64,000 bases of DNA. Origin: Scandinavium sp036271055. GTDB lineage: Bacteria; Pseudomonadota; Gammaproteobacteria; Enterobacterales; Enterobacteriaceae. Every line of letters starts with the position of its first letter. Position 1 is the first letter of the stretch. This document shows positions 27,218-36,844 of this stretch, piece after piece. Under the pieces are notes generated by a model. The model did not search any database, was not told the origin of the DNA, and was given only the letters and a program-made list of their open reading frames with translations. The stretch spans positions 62,001 to 126,000 of the forward strand of contig NZ_DATBBJ010000100.1 of NCBI RefSeq assembly GCF_036271055.1. Reading direction: 5' to 3'. A program made the translations under genes and the position numbers.

Positions 27218-28795
27218 ATGACCGACAATATTCATAAACATCGCATTCTTATCCTCGATTTTGGTTCTCAATATACTCAGCTGGTGGCGCGCCGCGTCCG
27301 TGAACTGGGCGTTTACTGCGAACTGTGGGCCTGGGACGTTACCGAAGCACAAATTCGTGAGTTCAATCCGAGCGGTATCATCCTTTCCGGCGGCCCGGAG
27401 AGCACCACCGAACACAACAGTCCACGCGCACCAGAATATGTCTTCAATGCAGGCGTTCCGGTATTCGGCGTATGCTACGGTATGCAGACCATGGCAATGC
27501 AACTGGGCGGTCACGTTGAGTCTTCTAACGAGCGCGAATTTGGTTATGCGCAGGTAGAAGTGAAAACCGACAGTGCGCTGGTTCGTGGCATCGAAGATTC
27601 CCTGACCGCTGACGGCAAGCCGCTGCTCGACGTGTGGATGAGCCACGGCGATAAAGTCACCGCGATCCCGTCTGATTTCGTGACCGTTGCCAGCACCGAA
27701 ACCTGTCCGTTTGCCATTATGGCCAACGAAGAAAAACGCTTCTACGGTGTGCAGTTCCACCCGGAAGTGACCCACACCCGCCAGGGCCTGCGCATGCTCG
27801 AACGTTTTGTACTCGACATCTGTCAGTGCGAAGCGCTGTGGACGCCAGCCAAAATCATCGACGACGCAGTGGAACGCATTCGCCAGCAGGTTGGCGATGA
27901 CAAAGTCATTCTCGGCTTGTCCGGCGGTGTTGACTCTTCGGTGACGGCGATGCTGCTGCACCGCGCCATCGGCAAAAATCTGACCTGTGTGTTCGTGGAC
28001 AATGGACTGCTGCGCCTGAATGAAGCGCAGCAGGTGATGGACATGTTCGGCGACCATTTCGGTCTGAACATCGTTCACGTGGAAGGCGAAGAGCGTTTCC
28101 TGACTGCGCTGGCGGGCGAGAACGATCCAGAAGCTAAACGTAAAATCATCGGGCGCGTGTTCGTGGAAGTCTTCGATGAACAAGCGCTGCGACTGGAAGA
28201 TGTGAAGTGGCTGGCGCAGGGGACCATTTACCCTGATGTTATCGAGTCAGCGGCTTCCGCGACGGGTAAAGCTCACGTCATTAAATCTCACCACAACGTG
28301 GGCGGCTTGCCGAAAGAGATGAAAATGGGCCTCGTTGAGCCGTTACGTGAACTGTTCAAAGACGAAGTGCGCAAAATTGGTCTGGAATTGGGTCTGCCGT
28401 ATGACATGCTGTACCGTCATCCGTTCCCGGGGCCAGGTCTTGGTGTGCGCGTGCTGGGCGAAGTGAAGAAAGAGTACTGCGACTTGCTGCGCCGCGCGGA
28501 TGCAATCTTCATTGAAGAACTGCACAAAGCGGATCTGTACAACAAAGTGAGCCAGGCGTTCACCGTGTTCCTGCCGGTACGTTCCGTGGGCGTGATGGGC
28601 GATGGCCGTAAGTACGACTGGGTAGTTTCCCTGCGTGCTGTCGAAACCATCGACTTCATGACCGCACATTGGGCGCATCTGCCGTATGATTTCCTCGGCC
28701 GCGTTTCCAACCGCATCATCAACGAAGTGAACGGCATTTCCCGTGTGGTGTATGACATCAGCGGTAAGCCGCCAGCGACGATTGAGTGGGAATAA
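27218..28795 (+). CDS. guaA: GMP synthase (glutamine-hydrolysing)
   Basis: Converts XMP to GMP using glutamine and ATP. The product is 525 residues. The N-terminal class I glutamine amidotransferase domain has nucleophile Cys86 in GVCYGMQ and a His/Glu pair in QFHPEVTH. The ATP pyrophosphatase domain has the P-loop LSGGVDSS near residue 230. The C-terminal dimerisation domain ends in KPPATIEWE. Second gene of the guaBA operon, closed by a strong terminator. Confidence 0.98.
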   Translation: MTDNIHKHRILILDFGSQYTQLVARRVRELGVYCELWAWDVTEAQIREFNPSGIILSGGPESTTEHNSPRAPEYVFNAGVPVFGVCYGMQTMAMQLGGHVESSNEREFGYAQVEVKTDSALVRGIEDSLTADGKPLLDVWMSHGDKVTAIPSDFVTVASTETCPFAIMANEEKRFYGVQFHPEVTHTRQGLRMLERFVLDICQCEALWTPAKIIDDAVERIRQQVGDDKVILGLSGGVDSSVTAMLLHRAIGKNLTCVFVDNGLLRLNEAQQVMDMFGDHFGLNIVHVEGEERFLTALAGENDPEAKRKIIGRVFVEVFDEQALRLEDVKWLAQGTIYPDVIESAASATGKAHVIKSHHNVGGLPKEMKMGLVEPLRELFKDEVRKIGLELGLPYDMLYRHPFPGPGLGVRVLGEVKKEYCDLLRRADAIFIEELHKADLYNKVSQAFTVFLPVRSVGVMGDGRKYDWVVSLRAVETIDFMTAHWAHLPYDFLGRVSNRIINEVNGISRVVYDISGKPPATIEWE

Positions 28796-28830
28796 TGTGA
28801 TACCCGCTATCGCATCCTGAAAAAACAAAA

Positions 28831-28853
28831 CCCGCGATGTCGCGGGTTTTTTT
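28831..28853 (+). terminator. Terminator after guaA
   Basis: CCCGCGA / TCGCGGG stem with a two-base TG centre and a run of seven T, preceded by A-rich sequence, so it may work in both directions between convergent guaA and the MFS gene. Confidence 0.9.
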
Positions 28854-28874
28854 ATGCCTGAGAGATGAGGGCGA

Positions 28875-30188
28875 CTATTTGTTTTCTTCCTGTTCAGGCT
28901 CTTCTTCTTCAGGTTCCGTTGACGCAGTGATATCCACCATGGCTTCCTGAATCACGTCTTCATCCATCGAGGGATTCAGCGCGACAGCAAGCGGGGAAGA
29001 CATCAGGCTGTCTGGCATCACCACGTGGGGTAGCGGAGCATCAACAATAATCTCTGGCTGACGTTTTCTGATCCAACTGATCGCCCCGATGGTGATCCCG
29101 CAAAGCGTGAAGCAGAAGTAGAGCACGTTACCGCCGAAAGGCTGCATTATCGCGCCGGTTATCAACGGCCCGATACAGGCACCCACGCCGAAGGCCATCA
29201 ACAGGCAAGCGGTCAGTGATACGCGTCGTTCAGCCTCTACGCGGTCATTGGCAATGGCGACGCCTAAAGGATACAGCGAGAACATCGCCATGCTCGACAA
29301 GAAGGCGATACCCAGCAGCCAGTAAAACGAGATATGCGGCAAGAGTGACAAAGGGAGAGAGGCGACGGCGAACAGAACCGCAGTATAAAACAGCAGATGT
29401 TGACGGTCGTATCGGTCAGATAGCCAGCTTAGCGGGAACTGTGAAACCATCCCGGCGAAAATGGTGACGCCCATAAACAGGCCAGTTTGACGGGTGGTTA
29501 ATCCTTGTGAAATGGCATAAACAGGCGCCAGACCGTAAAACGCACCCGCGGCCATCCCCATCACCAATGTTGCCGCCAGCAGTTTAGGTATGGCTTTGAA
29601 GAAGTAGCCGAGTTCCATCGGTGCGGGCGTCATCGGTTGGGCAGACGTTCGGGTGGTGAGGGCGATGGGCACCAGACACAACGCAAAACACAGCGCGACG
29701 ATAAGCAACATCGCAGGGCCCGTTCCGGCTGCAGCCATCAGGATAATTTGCCCGCCACACAGACCAAGGTAGGTCGCGACCATGTAAAAGCCAAAGATGG
29801 CGCCGCGCTGTGAAGATTCTGCGCGATCGTTCAACCAACTCTCCAGCACCATGTACTGACACATCATGCACAGGCCGATGATAAGGCGCAGGAAGATCCA
29901 GAGCGGAATGAAATCGCTAAGCCCATGACCGACGACGGAGGCGGTGATTATCCCTGCGCAAGAAACATAGGCGCGAATATGCCCGACGCGGGCAATCAGG
30001 TTATGGCCGACTTTTCCGCCGATCACCAGACCGAGATAGTTAGCTGCGGTAATCGAACCGATAACCATGCCACTGACCTCTTCATGTGCGAGACGCAATG
30101 AGATATAGGTGGTCAACAGCCCAGAACCGAGCAGCATTAACAGGGTCGTGGTGTACAGCGGCATAAAGGTATTAAGAATGTTTTTCAT
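28875..30188 (-). CDS. Major facilitator superfamily transporter, YcaD-like, substrate unknown
   Basis: Integral membrane protein of 437 residues with about twelve hydrophobic segments. The loop motif WLSDRYDRQHLL lies between segments in the second half. The C-terminus is a long cytoplasmic tail ending in an acidic run (EPEEEEPEQEEN), unusual for the family. The general fold resembles the YcaD group of MFS carriers. It occupies the spot between guaA and yfgG where E. coli K-12 has other genes, so it is accessory here. The substrate cannot be assigned from sequence. Confidence 0.88.
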   Translation of the reverse strand: MKNILNTFMPLYTTTLLMLLGSGLLTTYISLRLAHEEVSGMVIGSITAANYLGLVIGGKVGHNLIARVGHIRAYVSCAGIITASVVGHGLSDFIPLWIFLRLIIGLCMMCQYMVLESWLNDRAESSQRGAIFGFYMVATYLGLCGGQIILMAAAGTGPAMLLIVALCFALCLVPIALTTRTSAQPMTPAPMELGYFFKAIPKLLAATLVMGMAAGAFYGLAPVYAISQGLTTRQTGLFMGVTIFAGMVSQFPLSWLSDRYDRQHLLFYTAVLFAVASLPLSLLPHISFYWLLGIAFLSSMAMFSLYPLGVAIANDRVEAERRVSLTACLLMAFGVGACIGPLITGAIMQPFGGNVLYFCFTLCGITIGAISWIRKRQPEIIVDAPLPHVVMPDSLMSSPLAVALNPSMDEDVIQEAMVDITASTEPEEEEPEQEENK

Positions 30189-30298
30189 ACATTTCCCTGT
30201 ATTGGCTGTTCGTTACGGATTCACCTCATCGTGCTTGGTTTTACCGTCAGATGCAAATTCAGGGGTATGACAGAGAAAAGCAGGTGGCTCAGAAGGGG

Positions 30299-30499
30299 CT
30301 AGTTTCGCTCACTGGAAACCTGAGTTTCAACGACCTGGCTCGACTGCTGCGCAGCCTTTTTATCCTGATGATGATACCAGGCGCCGATAGAGGAGTAGAC
30401 GAAGCGGCCAAAAAAGAAGAGGAAGCTAATAAGGAGAATGATCCGGGTCATGCGACTGTTGAATTGATGTCGTTTTCGCATAGGGGTTGCCTGGCTCAC
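30299..30499 (-). CDS. yfgG: YfgG, small single-pass membrane protein (DUF2633)
   Basis: Protein of 66 residues with a basic N-terminus (MRKRHQFNSR), one membrane segment (about residues 18-36, RIILLISFLFFFGRFVYSS) and a polar tail. The function is not established. It begins with GTG at 30499 behind an AGGA site; an internal ATG at residue 7 is a possible alternative. Divergent from pdeF across a 313-base regulatory gap. Confidence 0.9.
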   Translation of the reverse strand: MSQATPMRKRHQFNSRMTRIILLISFLFFFGRFVYSSIGAWYHHQDKKAAQQSSQVVETQVSSERN

Positions 30500-30669
30500 T
30501 GAGGGTTCCTTTAAAAATACCCGTTATGGGCGATGGGCATATTAAGGCACAGCGGCGCATCAGGGTCAATTAACAACTGCATAAAAAATGTGCAAAATGC
30601 AAAGGGAAAGGTCCAGTCTGCGTACAACCGTGAGAAAAATGGGATAAATCGTATTTTGGGTAGTGTTTA

Positions 30670-30683
30670 TTGATTTAAGTCAA
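30670..30683 (+). promoter_or_regulatory. FNR-type site upstream of pdeF
   Basis: TTGATTTAAGTCAA matches the FNR consensus TTGATnnnnATCAA at 9 of 10 defined positions. Its centre (30676.5) is about 40.5 bases before the predicted start point, the class II activation position, and it stands in place of a -35 element. Confidence 0.7.
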
Positions 30684-30704
30684 GTTGCTCATTTTTTAGA
30701 TGAC

Positions 30705-30710
30705 TATAAT
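30705..30710 (+). promoter_or_regulatory. -10 element of the pdeF promoter
   Basis: Perfect TATAAT 22 bases after the FNR-type site. The predicted start near 30717 leaves a leader of about 96 bases before the pdeF ATG. The rest of the 30500-30812 gap shows no gene. Confidence 0.65.
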
Positions 30711-30812
30711 CTATTGCCCCATTTCGCGGAGTGGTTTTCGCGGACATCAAAATCAGGTTGGATGCCTGTTTTTATCTGCCCATCAGGAATTGGGTCCTCT
30801 TTTTGAGCCTCT

Positions 30813-33068
30813 ATGCATCTTACTGAACTCTATAAAAATAATCGTGATAAGTGGTGGGGACTGCCACTCTTCTTACCGTTGTTGCTGCTGCCTCTGGCCC
30901 GTAGCGCGAATACCTTTGCACACATTGATGGCGGTATCGTCGCGCTTTACTATCTTCCCTTGGCCCTCTTACTGAGTTTTATGCTCTTTTTTGGCTGGAA
31001 GGCGATACCAGGGATGCTGTTGGGGATTTGGCTGGTTGTTGCCAAAGGCATGACTATCCCCGAAACCATCTGCATTACGTTCCATTTTTTAATACCGGTT
31101 ATCCTCAGTTGGGGAGGCTATCGGGTATTCGTTCCGAGACGACACTCTGTCGCCTACGGCTGTACACGCTTGATGCCACAACGGCTGTTCTGGCAGATGT
31201 TTTTCCCCGCGACCCTGTTCCAGATCTTACTTCTGGCCTGCGTATTCTTTAATATTTTACCGACAAGAATCTCATTGGCAGGGGCCGGCCCCCTGACACT
31301 GCATAGCTTAATCAACTATCAATCGATGCTTGTAGGATGCTTAACGGGCGTTCCGCTTTGTTACCTGCTCATTCGAATTATCCGTAACCCCTGGTATGTG
31401 CGATCGTTAATGTCGCAGATTCGACAGCAGATTGATTCAAAAGTGAGTACGTTTGAAATATTTCTGTGGGCATTTATTCTGCTGATTATTATGGGATTAT
31501 TGTTAATCCCTGCCGCCAATTCAGCATCGATCTTTACCACCAACTACACCTTTTCCTTGCTGCTGCCGGTAATGTTGTGGGGGTCGATGCGTTTCGGCTA
31601 CCGACTGATGTCGATTGCCTGGACACTGGTGTTGATAGTTAGTATTCACTTCTACTATCGTTATTTGCCTGTTTACCCGAGCTATAGCATCCAGCTAGCT
31701 ATTACCTCTTCCAGCTATTTAGTGTTCTCATTTATCGTGGTTTATATGGCTATGCTGTCGACTCAGCAACGTTATATTCACGCGCGTGTCCGACGAATGG
31801 CCTACATTGACCCTGTGGTTCAGATGCCGAATTTGTGGGCGCTCACTCGCAAGCTCGCTGCCACACCGTGGTCTGTGCTTTGTTTTTTACGTATCCCTGA
31901 GCTCGAAGTGTTGGGTCGCCATTACGGCATGATGGTACGCATCCAGTACAAACAAAATCTGGGTAAATGGCTGGAGTCTGAGCTACAAGATGGCGAGTGC
32001 ATTTATCAGTTGTCCGGACATGACTTAGTCATTCGTTTGAATACGGAAGCCCACGAGTCACGCATCGACGCCATCGACGCGCAAATCAAAAAATTCCGCT
32101 TCGTATGGGACGGGATGCCACTTCAGCCGAATGTTGGGGTGAGTTATTGCCATGTGCGTTCTCCAGTGATGCAATTGCCGATGCTGTTGGGTGAACTAAG
32201 CACAATTGCCAACTCCTCACTGCTGACCGGTTCGCCTGAAAATTTACAGCATCGTAATGCGGCACATTTGCAACAGCGTCTGAAAGACAAAGTCACCATG
32301 ATGAACCGCTTACAGCTGGCGCTGGAACATGGTCAGTTCTGCCTGATGGTTCAGCCCATTGTCGGCATTCGCGGTGATAACTATCACGAAGTGTTGTTAC
32401 GTCTGAAAGGTGAGAATAACCAGCTGATCGCCCCGGAAGAGTTTCTGCCGGTGGCGCACGAGTTTGGCCTGTCATCCCGCATTGACCTGTGGGTGCTTGA
32501 AAACACCCTCAAATTTATGGACAGCTGTCGTGAAACGCAGCCAGGCCTAAGGTTATCCGTTAATATTTCGCCCTCATCGGCCTGTGGCTCACAGTTCCCC
32601 AAAATTGTTGCGGATCTATTGAAGCGACACAATATTCAGGGCTGGCAGATTATCTTTGAGATAACGGAAAGCCAGTCACTGAGTCACCCCGAGCAGGCCA
32701 TGCAAAACATGGAGCAGTTGCAGGAGTTGGGTTGTCGAATTGCGATTGATGATTTTGGCACCGGTTATGCCAGCTACGCTCGTCTGAAAAAGGTCAAAGC
32801 GGACATTCTTAAAATTGATGGCAGCTTCATCCAGAACCTGCTGTCGAGCAGCCTCGACTATCAAATTGTGTCTTCAATCTGTCATTTGGCGCGAATGAAG
32901 AATATGCAGGTCGTTGCAGAATACGTTGAAACGGAAGAGATCCGGGATGCGGCGTTGGGGCTGGGGATTGATTATTTGCAGGGCTTCTATATCGGCAAGC
33001 CAGAACCTTTAGAAGGTCTGGCTGCCGTTAATACAGAATTATTACTGTCAGGCCGCGATCACTGGTGA
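30813..33068 (+). CDS. pdeF: PdeF (YfgF), membrane-bound cyclic-di-GMP phosphodiesterase
   Basis: Product of 751 residues. The N-terminal half has about eight to nine membrane segments forming a MASE1 sensor domain (residues about 15-310). A degenerate GGDEF domain follows (about 330-470, no GGDEF motif seen). The EAL domain (about 495-745) keeps its catalytic residues: EVLLRL for the EAL signature with its glutamate, the DDFGTGYASYARL loop and the KIDGSF lysine. It should therefore hydrolyse c-di-GMP to pGpG. In E. coli the homologue is expressed anaerobically under FNR, and a matching site is present here. The last 21 bases overlap the end of ppx. Confidence 0.95.
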   Translation: MHLTELYKNNRDKWWGLPLFLPLLLLPLARSANTFAHIDGGIVALYYLPLALLLSFMLFFGWKAIPGMLLGIWLVVAKGMTIPETICITFHFLIPVILSWGGYRVFVPRRHSVAYGCTRLMPQRLFWQMFFPATLFQILLLACVFFNILPTRISLAGAGPLTLHSLINYQSMLVGCLTGVPLCYLLIRIIRNPWYVRSLMSQIRQQIDSKVSTFEIFLWAFILLIIMGLLLIPAANSASIFTTNYTFSLLLPVMLWGSMRFGYRLMSIAWTLVLIVSIHFYYRYLPVYPSYSIQLAITSSSYLVFSFIVVYMAMLSTQQRYIHARVRRMAYIDPVVQMPNLWALTRKLAATPWSVLCFLRIPELEVLGRHYGMMVRIQYKQNLGKWLESELQDGECIYQLSGHDLVIRLNTEAHESRIDAIDAQIKKFRFVWDGMPLQPNVGVSYCHVRSPVMQLPMLLGELSTIANSSLLTGSPENLQHRNAAHLQQRLKDKVTMMNRLQLALEHGQFCLMVQPIVGIRGDNYHEVLLRLKGENNQLIAPEEFLPVAHEFGLSSRIDLWVLENTLKFMDSCRETQPGLRLSVNISPSSACGSQFPKIVADLLKRHNIQGWQIIFEITESQSLSHPEQAMQNMEQLQELGCRIAIDDFGTGYASYARLKKVKADILKIDGSFIQNLLSSSLDYQIVSSICHLARMKNMQVVAEYVETEEIRDAALGLGIDYLQGFYIGKPEPLEGLAAVNTELLLSGRDHW

Positions 33069-34589
33069 TTCTTCTTCGGTGATCTTCAGCATCCAGCCAG
33101 TGACGCCTAACCAGTACTGCTGCTCTTTCTCCAGATCGAGCAGCACCAGCGCATTCTGGCTGAACCAGTTATGTGGGAAGCACAGTGTCCAGTGATTCGC
33201 CTCGGTGGTCAGTCTTAATGTGGGTGGTGTTGTGGTCGCCTGACGCTGGTTATTCAGCAGCACACCCAAACGCAATAGCTGGATCATCGGCAAAAACTGC
33301 TTCTTCTTAAACAGCGTAAAGCGCGGTAGATCGTCCAGTTTCACCCCTTTACGATGATAACGTACGAGGGTGGCAATAAGCGTCTGTTGCTCCTGGTTGA
33401 ACCCCGGCAAATCGCTGTTTTGCAAAATATAAGCCGAATGGCGGTGCATCCCGCTGTGGTTGATATTCAGGCCCACTTCATGCAGCATCGCCGACCATTT
33501 CAGCAGGGCCGCCAATTGCGGATGTGCTTGCTTGGCATTCTGTTGCACCCACTGTTCATAGATCTGATTGGTGGTTTCCAGCACGCGACGCGCTTGTTCC
33601 CGGTCAATGTGGTACTGGCTCGCCAGACTTTCTGCGGTACGGCTGCGGATATCGTCATGGCGGAAACGGCCTTCCATCTCATACAACACGCCTTCGCGCA
33701 GTGCACCGTCAGACAGACGCAGCTCTTTGATGGCCAGCGAGTCAAACACGCCGCACAGAATTGCGAGGCCCGGCATAAATACCGCCTGACGATCTTCCGA
33801 TAACCCCGGCAAGCTGAGTGCGCTAAAGCTTTTAAACTTCAGCACTTCATCAACCAGCATGTCCAGGCGTTCTGGTGTGATAATGCCGTCCTTCTCGCCC
33901 ATTTCGACCAGCACTTCATGGACTGCTTTAATGGTGCCAGAAGCGCCCATCGCCACATTCCAGCCCTGAATGCGGTATTGCCAGGAGAGCGTTTCCAGTT
34001 TTTGCACCGCCGCAAGGCGCGCACGCTGGAAATTTTCTTTGCTGATAACGCCGCCCGGGAAGAACATCTGTGCAAAGCTGACGCAGCCCATACGGCGGCT
34101 CTCAACCAATTGCGGCGTGAAGTCTTCGCCGATCACAAGCTCCGTCGAACCGCCGCCGATGTCGATAACGAGCTTCCGGCCTTTTTCCGGCTGCGTATGT
34201 TCCACACCCATAAATATCAGGCGCGCTTCTTCGTTGCCGGAAATTATTTCAATCGGGTAAGGGATAACTTTTTCTGCCCGCTTGAGAAACTCTGGCGCGT
34301 TAAGCGCCTGGCGCAGGGTATGCGTCCCGACAATGCAGACGCTGGTCGGGGAAAAACCCTGCAAGCGTTCCGCAAACAGTGAGAGACAAGTCAGGCCGCG
34401 CTCCATCGCTTCTTCACTGAGCATATTGTTTTCATTCAGGCCATCGGCCAGATGGACACGCTGTTTCAGGCGTCCAATGATCTGCAACGCACCGTCGACG
34501 ACGCGCGCGATGACCATATGAAAACTGTTCGATCCCAGATCGACCGCAGCAATTTCTTGCGGTCGTGATGTTTTGGTTTTTATGGGCAT
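33048..34589 (-). CDS. ppx: Exopolyphosphatase
   Basis: Releases orthophosphate processively from long-chain polyphosphate. The product is 513 residues, the E. coli length. The N-terminal ASKHA-fold ATPase-like domains hold the loops VDLGSNSFHMV (about residues 17-27) and IDIGGGSTELV (about 142-152). The C-terminal helical HD-type domain lies about residues 305-500. It follows ppk after three bases, forming the ppk-ppx operon, and overlaps the end of pdeF tail to tail by 21 bases. Confidence 0.97.
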   Translation of the reverse strand: MPIKTKTSRPQEIAAVDLGSNSFHMVIARVVDGALQIIGRLKQRVHLADGLNENNMLSEEAMERGLTCLSLFAERLQGFSPTSVCIVGTHTLRQALNAPEFLKRAEKVIPYPIEIISGNEEARLIFMGVEHTQPEKGRKLVIDIGGGSTELVIGEDFTPQLVESRRMGCVSFAQMFFPGGVISKENFQRARLAAVQKLETLSWQYRIQGWNVAMGASGTIKAVHEVLVEMGEKDGIITPERLDMLVDEVLKFKSFSALSLPGLSEDRQAVFMPGLAILCGVFDSLAIKELRLSDGALREGVLYEMEGRFRHDDIRSRTAESLASQYHIDREQARRVLETTNQIYEQWVQQNAKQAHPQLAALLKWSAMLHEVGLNINHSGMHRHSAYILQNSDLPGFNQEQQTLIATLVRYHRKGVKLDDLPRFTLFKKKQFLPMIQLLRLGVLLNNQRQATTTPPTLRLTTEANHWTLCFPHNWFSQNALVLLDLEKEQQYWLGVTGWMLKITEEESPVIAA

Positions 34590-34592
34590 AGA

Positions 34593-36653
34593 TTAATCGG
34601 GTTGCTCAAGTGATTTGATGTAGTCGTAAATCGCCAGCTGTGACCGGACTTTACGGCGATTGCCGCGGGGCACATAACGATTACTCAGTTCTTTGTCGAT
34701 AAAACGGGCTTTCACGGTATCGCTAAATTGCAGATCGACAATATCCAGCACCTGCTGTTTCAGGCGCGGATCGAGGATCGGTGTGGCGACTTCAATACGG
34801 TAATCGATATTGCGCGTCATCCAGTCAGCGGAAGAGAGCCACACTTTTTTCGTGCCCCCATCTTCAAAAATATAGAGCCTGTCGTGCTCAAGATATCGGT
34901 CAACGATGCTAATCACGTTAATATTTTCGCTGATGCCTTCCAGTTGCGGGATGAGCGAGCACATTCCGCGAACCAGCAGGTTCACCGGCACACCTGAACC
35001 GGAAGCTGCGTACAGACGGTCAACGAGGCCTTTATCGACCAGGTTGTTGAGCTTTAACGTAATGCCGGACGGTTTGCCGTTTTGCGCGTTAGCGATCTCT
35101 TTATCAATCATCTCATACAGCAGGCGACGCGAGTTCTGCGGCGAAACCATCAGATAATCGAAATTCACCGGACGATAAGGGTTTTCGATGAAGTTAAATA
35201 CCCGACGCACTTCATTAGTGATACGCGCATCGGCGGTCAGCAGGGAATAGTCGGTGTAAATCCGGGCGGTTTTTTCGTTGAAGTTACCGGTGCCGATGTG
35301 CGCATAACGCACCACGTCATCGCCTTCTTTACGCGAAACCAGGAACAACTTGGCGTGAATTTTCAGGCCTGGCGCGGAGAAGATAACGTGTACACCGGCT
35401 TCCGTCAGGCGCTTCGCCCAATGGATGTTGGCTTCTTCATCGAAGCGTGCCTGCAACTCAACCACCACCGTGACTTTCTTGCCGTTGTGCGCCGCGTGGA
35501 TCATCGAATCAATAATCCGCGAGTCTTTCGCTACACGGTAAATATTGATTTTGATCGCCAGTACGCTTGGGTCAAACGAGGCCTGACGTAACAGTTCCAG
35601 TACGTGTTCGAAGGTGTGATACGGGTAGTAAAGCAGTACGTCGCGTTCGCGAATGGCATCGAAGCCGTTGCGGAATTTATCGAACCAGATATGGCGCAGG
35701 CGTGGCAGCGGTTTATTCACCAGATTGGCTTTCCCGACGTTCGGGAAGCTAATGAAATCTTTGAAGTTATGGTAACGACCGCCAGGAACAATCGAGTCAT
35801 AGCGCGTGATAGCGAACTTTTTACGCAGCATTTCGACCATCGCATCTGGCATATCGCGCTGATACACAAAGCGCACCGGCTCGGCGGTCAGACGTTGCTT
35901 GAGGCTGGAAGACATCAGCTCCATCAGACTCGATTCCATCTCGTGCACCAGATCGTACTCGGCGTCACGGGTCATCTTCATCGAATAGGCGTTCAGCGCA
36001 TCGTATTCGAAGAAGCCCTTGAAGATATCATCCAGGCAATAGCGCAGGATGTTGTCCAACAAAATCATCGGCTTGCGGCGGCGCGGCGTTTCCGGCGGCA
36101 AATTCACAAAGCGCGGGACTTTATCCGACGGGATTTCCAGCAGCGCATAGCTGGTCTGCTCGCCGCGAATAATCTCCACGGCCAGATAGGTGTAATCGTC
36201 TTTCAGGAACTGCACCAGATCCGTTTCACGGTTAATCAGGATCGGTGTAATGTGCTGGCGCAGATAATGTTTGAAATAGTGGCGTAACCAGCCTTGCTGG
36301 TTGACTGACAGCTGACGCTCGTTGATCAGGAAGATCTGGTTACGGGCCATTTCGAGCAGCAGATCGTTATACAGGCCGTCAAATTCCTGATCGGCTTTCA
36401 GCACGCGAGCCTGAATTTTTCCCAGCAGATGGCGGGAATGCGCGGTAAGACCTTGTTCTTCACTGATGATAATGCGGCGCTTGAGTTCGGCAAAACGCAC
36501 CTTATAGAACTCATCCAGGTTATTGGAATAGATGCCCAAAAACCGCATACGTTCTATCAACGGGTTGCTTTTATCCGCCGCTTCCTGGAGAACACGCTCG
36601 TTAAACGATAACCAGCTGAGTTCTTTTTCGATATAAAGCTTATCCTGACCCAT
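34593..36653 (-). CDS. ppk: Polyphosphate kinase 1
   Basis: Membrane-associated kinase that makes inorganic polyphosphate from ATP. The product is 686 residues (E. coli 688). The phospholipase-D-like catalytic motifs are visible: His433 in KIHAKLFLV, equivalent to the phosphorylated His435 of E. coli, and His452 in AHIGTGNFNE. N-terminal helical, head and two C-terminal domains are all present. First gene of the ppk-ppx operon, with its promoter region in the 191-base gap beside purN. Confidence 0.97.
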   Translation of the reverse strand: MGQDKLYIEKELSWLSFNERVLQEAADKSNPLIERMRFLGIYSNNLDEFYKVRFAELKRRIIISEEQGLTAHSRHLLGKIQARVLKADQEFDGLYNDLLLEMARNQIFLINERQLSVNQQGWLRHYFKHYLRQHITPILINRETDLVQFLKDDYTYLAVEIIRGEQTSYALLEIPSDKVPRFVNLPPETPRRRKPMILLDNILRYCLDDIFKGFFEYDALNAYSMKMTRDAEYDLVHEMESSLMELMSSSLKQRLTAEPVRFVYQRDMPDAMVEMLRKKFAITRYDSIVPGGRYHNFKDFISFPNVGKANLVNKPLPRLRHIWFDKFRNGFDAIRERDVLLYYPYHTFEHVLELLRQASFDPSVLAIKINIYRVAKDSRIIDSMIHAAHNGKKVTVVVELQARFDEEANIHWAKRLTEAGVHVIFSAPGLKIHAKLFLVSRKEGDDVVRYAHIGTGNFNEKTARIYTDYSLLTADARITNEVRRVFNFIENPYRPVNFDYLMVSPQNSRRLLYEMIDKEIANAQNGKPSGITLKLNNLVDKGLVDRLYAASGSGVPVNLLVRGMCSLIPQLEGISENINVISIVDRYLEHDRLYIFEDGGTKKVWLSSADWMTRNIDYRIEVATPILDPRLKQQVLDIVDLQFSDTVKARFIDKELSNRYVPRGNRRKVRSQLAIYDYIKSLEQPD

Positions 36654-36813
36654 TACTACTCACACTCCGGTTGATTGACGCGGACAGCCCTCACATTATG
36701 GCGAGCTTTGACCTGTGATGTCCAACTGTGCCAGATCAGTATGACAATAATCTGTTTGCTGTGGATCTGCGATAAGGTTTTTTTATTATTCAGCGGTATG
36801 GGAGAGGAGAGAA

Positions 36814-36839
36814 AGCGCTCGTTGTGACCAACAAGCGCT
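36814..36839 (-). terminator. Hairpin after purN
   Basis: On the minus strand, AGCGCTTGTTG pairs with CAACGAGCGCT around a GTCA loop (one mismatch), followed by TTCTCTCC. A likely but not T-rich terminator for purMN. The rest of the 36654-36844 gap should hold the ppk promoter; no clear elements were assigned. Confidence 0.55.
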
Positions 36840-36844
36840 GGGGA

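Noticed and set aside
36720..36790. Pho-box-like pair TTGTCAT / CTGGCAC upstream of ppk
   Set aside because: The two half-sites are 13 bases apart start to start instead of the usual 11, and each has a mismatch, so I do not claim a Pho box.
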